Assembly (NCBI RefSeq): GCF_005503555.1
Contig: NZ_SCNG01000005.1
Coordinates: 372,001 to 436,000 of the forward strand
Direction: 5' to 3'
Length of the DNA stretch: 64,000 nucleotides
Source: Rudaea sp. 3F27F6
GTDB lineage: Bacteria; Pseudomonadota; Gammaproteobacteria; Xanthomonadales; Rhodanobacteraceae
A model generated the notes under the pieces. It was not told the DNA's origin. It saw only the letters and a list, made by a program, of their open reading frames with translations, and searched no databases. The translations under genes were made by a program, and so were the position numbers. This document shows, one piece after another, positions 58,235-64,000 of this stretch. Each line of letters opens with the position of its first letter. Positions within the stretch are counted from its first letter, which is position 1.

Positions 58235-61200
58235 ATGAGCGTTTCCGAAATTTTCGTCCGCCGCCCGGTCATGACCACCCTGGTCATGATCGGCATCCTC
58301 GTGTTCGGCATCGTCTCGTATCGGTTGCTGCCGGTGTCGGATCTGCCGAACGTCGACTTCCCGACGATCCAGGTCACCGCGACCCTGCCGGGCGCTTCGC
58401 CGGAGACGATGGGCTCGGCCGTGGCGATGCCGCTGGAGAAACAGTTCTCGACGATCCCCGCGATCGACTCGATGACCTCAGTCAGCGGCATCGGCCAGAC
58501 TCAGATCACTCTTCAGTTCACGCTAGACCGCAATATCGACGCCGCCGCGCTCGACGTGCAGTCGGCGATCTCGGCCGCGTCGCGCCAATTGCCGCCGACG
58601 ATGACGACGCCGCCGACCTTCCGCAAGGTCAATCCGGCCGACGCGCCGGTGTTCTTCGTCGGCATGACCTCGAAGACGCTGCCGCTGTCGAAAGTCGACG
58701 AATACGCCGAGTCCCTGCTCGCGCAGCGCCTGTCGATGGTCGACGGCGTGGCCCTGGTCAACGTCTACGGTTCGCAGAAGTACGCGGTGCGCATCGACCT
58801 CGACCCGGGTGCGATGGCGACGCGCGGACTCGGCATCGACCAAGTCGCGGCCGCGGTCGGCAACGGCAACGTCAACCTGCCGACCGGCACGCTGTACGGC
58901 AGCGACCGCACCTACAGCGTCATGGTCGGCGGCCAGTTCGCCGCGGCCAAGCCGTTCGCCGACCTGATCGTGAGTTACCAGAACGGCGCGCCGGTGCGCC
59001 TCGGCGACATCGGCCGCGTCTACGACGGCGTGCAGAACGACAAGGTTGCGGCGTGGTTCAACGGCCAGCGCGGCGTCATGCTCGCGATCCAGAAGCAGCC
59101 CGGCGTCAACACGATCGCCGTGGTCGAACGCATCCGCACAATCCTGCCGAGCTTCTCGACGCAATTGCCGACGGGCATCGAGCTGAAGGTGTTCTACGAC
59201 CGCACCGAAAGCATCCGCGCTTCGGTCGAGGACGTACAGTTCACCCTGATGCTCGCGCTTGCGCTGGTCATCCTCGTGATCTTCCTATTCCTGCGCAATC
59301 TCTCGGCGACGATCATTCCTTCGCTCGCGCTGCCGATGTCGATCGTCGGCACGTTTGCGATCATGTATCCGTTCGGCTACAGCCTCGACAATCTCTCGCT
59401 GATGGCGCTGACCCTCTGCGTCGGCTTCGTCGTCGACGATGCGATCGTCATGCTCGAGAACATCTCGCGCCACATGGAAATGGGCAAGCCGCCGCTGCAA
59501 GCGACCTTCGAAGGCGCCAAGGAGATCGGTTTCACCATCGTGTCGATGACGATCTCGCTCGCCGCGGTGTTCATCCCGATCCTGTTCATGGGCGGCATCA
59601 TCGGCCGCCTGCTGCACGAGTTCGCGGTGACCATCGTCGCCGCGGTGTTGGTCTCGGGCTTCGTCAGCCTGAGCCTGACGCCGATGCTGTGCAGCCGCAT
59701 GCTCAAACCGCACCACGGCGGCGGTGCCAGCGAAAATCGGCACGGCGCCATGTATCAGGCGTTCGAGCGCGGCTTCGACGCGATGCAGAACGTATACCGG
59801 CGCACGCTCGAATTCTGCCTGCGGCATCGCCGCGGTGTGGTGTTCGCGTTTTTCCTGATCCTCGCCGCGACGGGCTGGCTGTTCGTCGCTATCCCGAAGG
59901 GATTTCTGCCGAGCGACGATACCGGACAGTTGTTCGTGTTCACCGAGGCCGATCAGGACGTCGGCTTCGACGAAATGGCGCGCAAGCAGCAGGCCGCGAC
60001 CGACATCGTGCGCAACGATCGCAACGTGCAGGGCGTGTTGTCGTTCATCGGCGTATCCGGTTCGAGCGCGACGCTCAACCTCGGCCGCATGATCGTCACG
60101 CTGAAGCCGCGCAGCGAGCGCGCGTCGCCCGAAGACGTGATCCAGGAACTGCGGCCGAAGCTGCAGGGCATTCCGGGCTTCAAGGTCTATCTGCAGAACA
60201 TTCCGATCATCCGCATCGGCGGCACGCTGACCAAGACCCAGTACCAGTACACGTTGCAGGACACCGACACGAAAGAACTGTACAGCGCCGTGCCGAAACT
60301 GCTCGACGCGATGTCCAAACTGCCGGGCTTTCAGGACGTGACCAGCGACTTGCTGATCGCGACGCCGCAGATCGACGTCAAGATCGACCGCGACGCCGCA
60401 TCGAGTGTCGGCGTGACCGCGGCGCAGATCGAGAACGCGCTGTACACCGCGTTCGGCCCCGCGCAGGTGTCGACGATCTACACTTCGATCGATCAGTACT
60501 GGGTGCAGATGCAGGTCGATCCGTCGAAGCAGGGCGATCCAAATATCCTCAGCCAGATCTACGTGCGCGGCAGCAGCGCGACTCTCGTGCCGCTGTCGGC
60601 CGTGGCGAAGTTCGACAAGTCGGTCGGGCCGGCGACGATCAGCCATCTCGGCCAAGTGCCTGCGGTGACGATTTCGTTCAACCTTGCGCCCGGCGTGAGC
60701 CTGAGTCAGGCGGTCGAACGCATCAACGGCGTCGTCGGTCAGCTCAAACTGCCCGACACGATCACCGGCTCATTCCAAGGCACGGCGCAGGCATTCCAGT
60801 CTTCGATCTCGGGCATGGGCGTACTGCTGCTGCTCGCGGTGTTCGTGATCTATCTCGTGCTCGGAATTTTGTACGAGAGCTTTATCCATCCGCTGACGAT
60901 TCTGTCCGGCCTGCCGACCGCGGCGTTCGGCGCGCTACTGACCCTGATGCTGTTCCGCATCGATCTGAACCTCTACGGCATGGTCGGCCTGATCATGCTG
61001 ATCGGCATCGTCAAGAAGAACGCGATCATGATGATCGACTTCGCGCTCGAAGTGGAACGCAGCGGCGTGCCGCCCGAGAAGGCGATCTTCGACGCCTGCC
61101 TCGTGCGCTTCCGCCCGATCATGATGACCACGTTCGCCGCGCTGTTCGGCACCTTGCCGATCGCGATCGGCTTCGGTGCCGGCGGCGATTCACGCCGACC

Positions 61201-61351
61201 GCTCGGCCTCGCCGTCGTCGGCGGCCTGCTCACTTCGCAGGTGCTGACGCTGTATCTGACGCCGGTGATCTATATCTACTTCGACCGGCTGCAGCATTGG
61301 CTGCAGCGGCGGCGTGCGAAGGGCGATGCGCATGGGGTGGTTGCCACCTGA
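58235..61351 (+). CDS. RND efflux transporter permease (HAE1, MdtB/MuxB-like)
   Basis: Proton-driven drug or solute exporter of the inner membrane. The 1038-residue protein starts SVSEIFVRRPVMTTLVMIG and has two copies of the RND arrangement: six helices, with the proton-relay Asp pair in CVGFVVDDAIVMLENISRHM, large periplasmic loops, and the C-terminal block LVRFRPIMMTTFAALFGTLP. The N-terminus RRPVMTTLVMIGI and the helix-4 motif favour the MdtB/MdtC (MuxB/MuxC) class, which works as heterotrimers, yet only one permease gene is present. The partner channel is presumably encoded elsewhere. Starts ten bases after the adaptor. Confidence 0.95.
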   Translation: MSVSEIFVRRPVMTTLVMIGILVFGIVSYRLLPVSDLPNVDFPTIQVTATLPGASPETMGSAVAMPLEKQFSTIPAIDSMTSVSGIGQTQITLQFTLDRNIDAAALDVQSAISAASRQLPPTMTTPPTFRKVNPADAPVFFVGMTSKTLPLSKVDEYAESLLAQRLSMVDGVALVNVYGSQKYAVRIDLDPGAMATRGLGIDQVAAAVGNGNVNLPTGTLYGSDRTYSVMVGGQFAAAKPFADLIVSYQNGAPVRLGDIGRVYDGVQNDKVAAWFNGQRGVMLAIQKQPGVNTIAVVERIRTILPSFSTQLPTGIELKVFYDRTESIRASVEDVQFTLMLALALVILVIFLFLRNLSATIIPSLALPMSIVGTFAIMYPFGYSLDNLSLMALTLCVGFVVDDAIVMLENISRHMEMGKPPLQATFEGAKEIGFTIVSMTISLAAVFIPILFMGGIIGRLLHEFAVTIVAAVLVSGFVSLSLTPMLCSRMLKPHHGGGASENRHGAMYQAFERGFDAMQNVYRRTLEFCLRHRRGVVFAFFLILAATGWLFVAIPKGFLPSDDTGQLFVFTEADQDVGFDEMARKQQAATDIVRNDRNVQGVLSFIGVSGSSATLNLGRMIVTLKPRSERASPEDVIQELRPKLQGIPGFKVYLQNIPIIRIGGTLTKTQYQYTLQDTDTKELYSAVPKLLDAMSKLPGFQDVTSDLLIATPQIDVKIDRDAASSVGVTAAQIENALYTAFGPAQVSTIYTSIDQYWVQMQVDPSKQGDPNILSQIYVRGSSATLVPLSAVAKFDKSVGPATISHLGQVPAVTISFNLAPGVSLSQAVERINGVVGQLKLPDTITGSFQGTAQAFQSSISGMGVLLLLAVFVIYLVLGILYESFIHPLTILSGLPTAAFGALLTLMLFRIDLNLYGMVGLIMLIGIVKKNAIMMIDFALEVERSGVPPEKAIFDACLVRFRPIMMTTFAALFGTLPIAIGFGAGGDSRRPLGLAVVGGLLTSQVLTLYLTPVIYIYFDRLQHWLQRRRAKGDAHGVVAT

Positions 61352-62104
61352 CTTGGTTTTCGGTTGCGGCCGGTACCTTCTCACTTGGATTGAAGTAGGG
61401 CGTGATTAGGGCGCGATTCCTCGCGCTCTGCTTTGCTCTCTTTTCTCGTCATTCCCGCGTGCTCTTGGCGGGAATCCAGTGACTTTGCTTTTTTTTGTTT
61501 AAAAGCAGAGCTTCCACTCGTCCTGCGGACGAGCGGGTCACTTTCTTGTCACCAGCGACAAGAAAGTAACCAAAGAAACGCCGCCCCGGGAGCCGCGCCG
61601 CCTACGGCGGTCCGCGAGGTCATGCCGGGGTTCGCTCGATGGACATCCGTGTCCATTCGCGAACTCGCGCGCATCCTGCGCGCGACCCTTGCGGGCGATT
61701 CCGTCATGCCCTCGCCGCGGCTGACGGGGACCGAGATCAAAAGACGGATCAAAAGCCGCCGCCTACGAAGGTCGTTCTTGCTTCGGCGCGCACGATGCGC
61801 GCTGCTCTGGCTCTTCCGGGTCCCCATTACATTGCGGCGGCAGCGGACGAAAAGGCCCGTAGGGTGCGCGCGATGGATCGCGCGCATTCCGCTATTGCAC
61901 AAGGACGTGCAATTAGCGGAACCCGGCCGCTGACGCGGACCCTTCGGGCAGGAGGCCCGAAGGGCGCAATGTTCTGGGGCGGCGTTTCTTTGGTTACTTT
62001 CTTGTCGCTGTAGACAAGAAAGTGACCCGCTCGCCCGCAGGGCGAGTGGAAGCTCTGCTCTCAAATCAAAATGGAGAACACCAAAGCAAGAACACAAACC
62101 GACG
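61352..62104. repeat. repeat region with two inverted copies of the two-hairpin element (copies B and C)
   Basis: No gene is supported in this 753-base gap. Copy B, about 61446-61735, matches copy A: REP-type CATTCCCGC...GGCGGGAATCC, hairpin CTCGTCC-TGC-GGACGAG (61517-61533), hairpin ACTTTCTTGTC-ACCAGC-GACAAGAAAGT (61540-61567), then AACCAAAGAAACGCCGCCCC. Copy C, about 61978-62060, is inverted: hairpin 2 at 61996-62023 and hairpin 1 as CTCGCCC-GCA-GGGCGAG at 62030-62046. Between them is another self-complementary stretch near TTCCGCTATTGCAC and GTGCAATTAGCGGAA (61887-61921). The layout resembles a MITE-like composite but has no terminal-repeat evidence or target duplication I can see. Confidence 0.75.
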
Positions 62105-63154
62105 TCATGCCCAGCGACTTTTCAACCTGAGCGCAGGCCGTTCAATGACGTGCCAAGAAACAACCGCCAACGGCAGCGCAATCAAGAACCCGCAAACGGC
62201 ATTGACCAACGCGGATTGCGGTCCGATGAGCGTGACCACAATCTGCTGCGCGGGATAACCCCAGAGATAAAGTCCATACGAGTAGTCGCCGAAAGAGTTG
62301 AAGCGGCGCAGCGGCGACTGTGTACCGCCGAGGCGATAAGCAAACCAGAAGACAAAGGCAACCTCGGCCAACGCAAACAGGTACGCGTAGAACAAAGTTC
62401 CGGCCGTCGCCCAGGCAAGCGCAACGAATATGAGCACGACCACGCCGTGATTCGGAATACGTTCGCGCCAGAGCCAGCAAAGGCTGCCAAGCGCGAATAG
62501 AGCCGCCATGCGCAGATAGTCGGTGAACGGCGCCGACAGCATCGGTCTGAAGTAAGCAACGGTGATTGCTCCGAGAATCACGAGTAAAAATGTCGCTGCA
62601 TTGCGCCGCGCGAGGACGCCGCAAAGGCCAAGGGCGGCGACGCAGGCGTACATCAGCACTTCGATCGGCAAGGTCCAGATCGAGCCGTTGATCACGGCAG
62701 ATGGATGGTCCGTGAATACGCCGGACAGCAGCCAAGCCAGTCGCGGGCCGAAGTGCAGGTTGGTCAGCACGTAGTTCCAGGTTTGCGAGTCCGCGTAGTA
62801 GTCGCGTAGCGGCAGCGTAGTGAACATCGGCCCGAGTGCGAACGCGCAGACGAGGATGCAGGCGGCGTAAGCAGGCACGATACGCAACACGCGCGCACGC
62901 AAGAATGCGCCGAGATGCGCGCGGCGCAGCCAGCTTGCGCTGACGAGGAAGCCGCTGACGACGAAGAACAGATCGACTGCGATCTCGCCGGAATAGCTGC
63001 TCCAGCCAAGCCAGAGGAAGAGGTCAGCCGGTCCCTGTCCGCTGATGCTCGGCGCATGTCCGTAGATCACGAGCGCGGCGGCGAGGAAGCGCAGCAGAAG
63101 GAAATTGTCGCTGCCTTGGGCGACGCCGTCGGCGATGGTCGGGTATCGGCGCAC
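62105..63154 (-). CDS. acyltransferase family 3 membrane protein
   Basis: A 349-residue polytopic protein of the acyltransferase-3 family, which O-acylates sugars of surface polysaccharides or other substrates. Hallmarks are LLLRFLAAALVIYGHAP (conserved RF and His), VDLFFVVSGFLVSASWLRR and NGSIWTLPIEVLMY. Ten or more hydrophobic segments follow. It starts at a GTG (63152-63154), 12 bases after the stop of the upstream hydrolase gene, with no clear ribosome site. Base composition appears somewhat lower in GC than neighbours. Acceptor unknown. Confidence 0.88.
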   Translation of the reverse strand: MRRYPTIADGVAQGSDNFLLLRFLAAALVIYGHAPSISGQGPADLFLWLGWSSYSGEIAVDLFFVVSGFLVSASWLRRAHLGAFLRARVLRIVPAYAACILVCAFALGPMFTTLPLRDYYADSQTWNYVLTNLHFGPRLAWLLSGVFTDHPSAVINGSIWTLPIEVLMYACVAALGLCGVLARRNAATFLLVILGAITVAYFRPMLSAPFTDYLRMAALFALGSLCWLWRERIPNHGVVVLIFVALAWATAGTLFYAYLFALAEVAFVFWFAYRLGGTQSPLRRFNSFGDYSYGLYLWGYPAQQIVVTLIGPQSALVNAVCGFLIALPLAVVSWHVIERPALRLKSRWA

Positions 63155-63166
63155 GCGCTCGCGCGG

Positions 63167-64000
63167 TTATTTGCGCGGAGGTTTCGACGCTGCCGGCTTG
63201 GTCGCGGCGGGCTTGCCTTTCGGATAGCCCGGAATGCGCGAGAACAACCAGCTCAGCGGATTCTGCGTCCATGCCTGAGTGACGAAATCTTCGTGCTTGG
63301 TGCCGGCCGGTGTCGGCACGAAGCTCACGCTGCCGGGCAGCAGCTTGATTGGAAGCGCGGTCTTGAAGCGCACGCCGGCGTCCATGAGTTCGGACTTGAG
63401 CGCCTCGTTCTGCTCCTGCGTCGATTCGGTCCAGGTGCTGAAGAAGAAGGCACTGCCTTGCGCGCGTTCGATCCACGCGGCGAATTTGTCGATGTTGCCG
63501 TAGAGCGCATCGAGCAGGATCACGCCCTGCAAACGCGAACCGATCTGTCCAACCGAGAGCGACCACGCCGCGGGCAGGTAGCCGCCCGAGTAGGCGACGA
63601 GCACGACCTTGGACTGCTTGAACGCGCCGTCGGCGCGCTTGTCGTGATATTGCAGTGCGAGCTTCTGCGCCGCCTCCTCGACGAATTTCTTGAATATGCC
63701 GCGCTGCCAGAAACGACCCGCGCTCGAATCGGCCGCATCTACTGCGAACTGCGGCGCGACGAGCACGGCGTTGATGTTGGCCGCGGCGAGCTGCGCAGCG
63801 ACCTGCTGGCGGTCGAGCACGTCGCGCGACAACGTGGCGCCATTGCCGTGAAAGAACACCACGATCAGCGCCGGCTTGCGCACGTCGAAACCCTGCGGCA
63901 GGTGCAGCAGCACGCGGTTGTCGCTGAAGATTTCGTCTTCCCAGTGCACCGAGCCGTCACGCGGGGAGACGTGGCCTTTGCGGTTGCCGTCGGTCTTGTC
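63167..64000 (-). CDS. alpha/beta-hydrolase-like protein, 5' end beyond window
   Basis: A partial protein of at least 277 residues; the frame is open to the window end, so the start is outside. It has PALIVVFFHGNGATLSRDVL (oxyanion region), VVLVAYSGGYLPAAWSLS with a GxSxG-like AYSGG nucleophile elbow, and GVILLDALYGNIDKFAAW. A Lys/Pro/Ala-rich C-terminus (KGKPAATKPAASKPPRK) closes it. The family is not identified; carboxylesterase or a lipase-like function is a guess. Same direction as the acyltransferase. Confidence 0.7.
   Translation of the reverse strand, partial: DKTDGNRKGHVSPRDGSVHWEDEIFSDNRVLLHLPQGFDVRKPALIVVFFHGNGATLSRDVLDRQQVAAQLAAANINAVLVAPQFAVDAADSSAGRFWQRGIFKKFVEEAAQKLALQYHDKRADGAFKQSKVVLVAYSGGYLPAAWSLSVGQIGSRLQGVILLDALYGNIDKFAAWIERAQGSAFFFSTWTESTQEQNEALKSELMDAGVRFKTALPIKLLPGSVSFVPTPAGTKHEDFVTQAWTQNPLSWLFSRIPGYPKGKPAATKPAASKPPRK

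Noticed and set aside
61446..62060. Insertion sequence or MITE between copies B and C
   Set aside because: No transposase, no clear terminal repeats with target duplication, and the inner sequence is not coding. Kept as repeat only.

Overview
The window is high-GC, gene-dense DNA typical of a gammaproteobacterium of the Lysobacterales (Xanthomonadales). The order prmB - aroC - 2-hydroxyacid dehydrogenase - asd - fimV - truA - trpF - trpB - trpA - accD (34.9-48.0 kb) is one I associate with that order. Relatives of Rhodanobacteraceae/Lysobacteraceae are my best guess. The assignment rests on gene order and base composition, not on a database search. No rRNA, tRNA, CRISPR array or complete insertion sequence is visible.

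Region by region. 0-2.3 kb: the 5' part of a sugar-type ABC ATPase, divergent dcd, and two small exported proteins that look like paralogues, closed by a strong terminator. 2.3-11.5 kb: an accessory region with a winged-helix/STAND-NTPase/TPR regulator and an overlapping small unknown gene, a divergent short AraC-type protein with candidate operators between them, then three co-directional genes (GH18-like protein, six-repeat propeller fused to a PI-PLC-like domain, exported mono-heme protein). 11.5-18.4 kb (minus strand): a 5-oxoproline salvage cluster with Pcp, PxpA, PxpB, PxpC and the DUF969/DUF979 membrane pair, headed by a dienelactone-hydrolase-like protein and a HIT protein; many junctions are 4-base ATGA overlaps. 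18.4-31.7 kb: TPR-GGDEF protein, rimO, DUF3025 protein, GlxA-type regulator plus exported DJ-1/PfpI protein, greB, HerA-like ATPase, TlpA-like thioredoxin, MltD-like lytic transglycosylase, and an exported esterase fused to a propeller.

31.7-48.0 kb: YbhB-like protein, AraC regulator, psd, a divergent SCO1/prmB pair whose -10 boxes both lie six bases from the start codon, then the conserved aroC...accD block. FimV is followed by a terminator that carries a -10-like hexamer in its loop. truA-trpF-(JmjC/cupin) runs into trpBA, with a 27-codon leader ORF before trpB. 48.0-64.0 kb: erythromycin-esterase-like protein, hotdog thioesterase and MFS transporter (overlapping), LysR regulator, accA, dnaE, a divergent RND adaptor/pump pair, a 750-base repeat-rich stretch, an acyltransferase and a truncated alpha/beta hydrolase.

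Three dispersed repeat families occur between genes. One, at 14.2, 61.5 and 62.0 kb, contains two hairpins, one of which shows a compensated base-pair change between copies. The best candidates for undescribed biology are the 7.3-11.5 kb trio, the STAND regulator with its neighbours, and the structured repeat.
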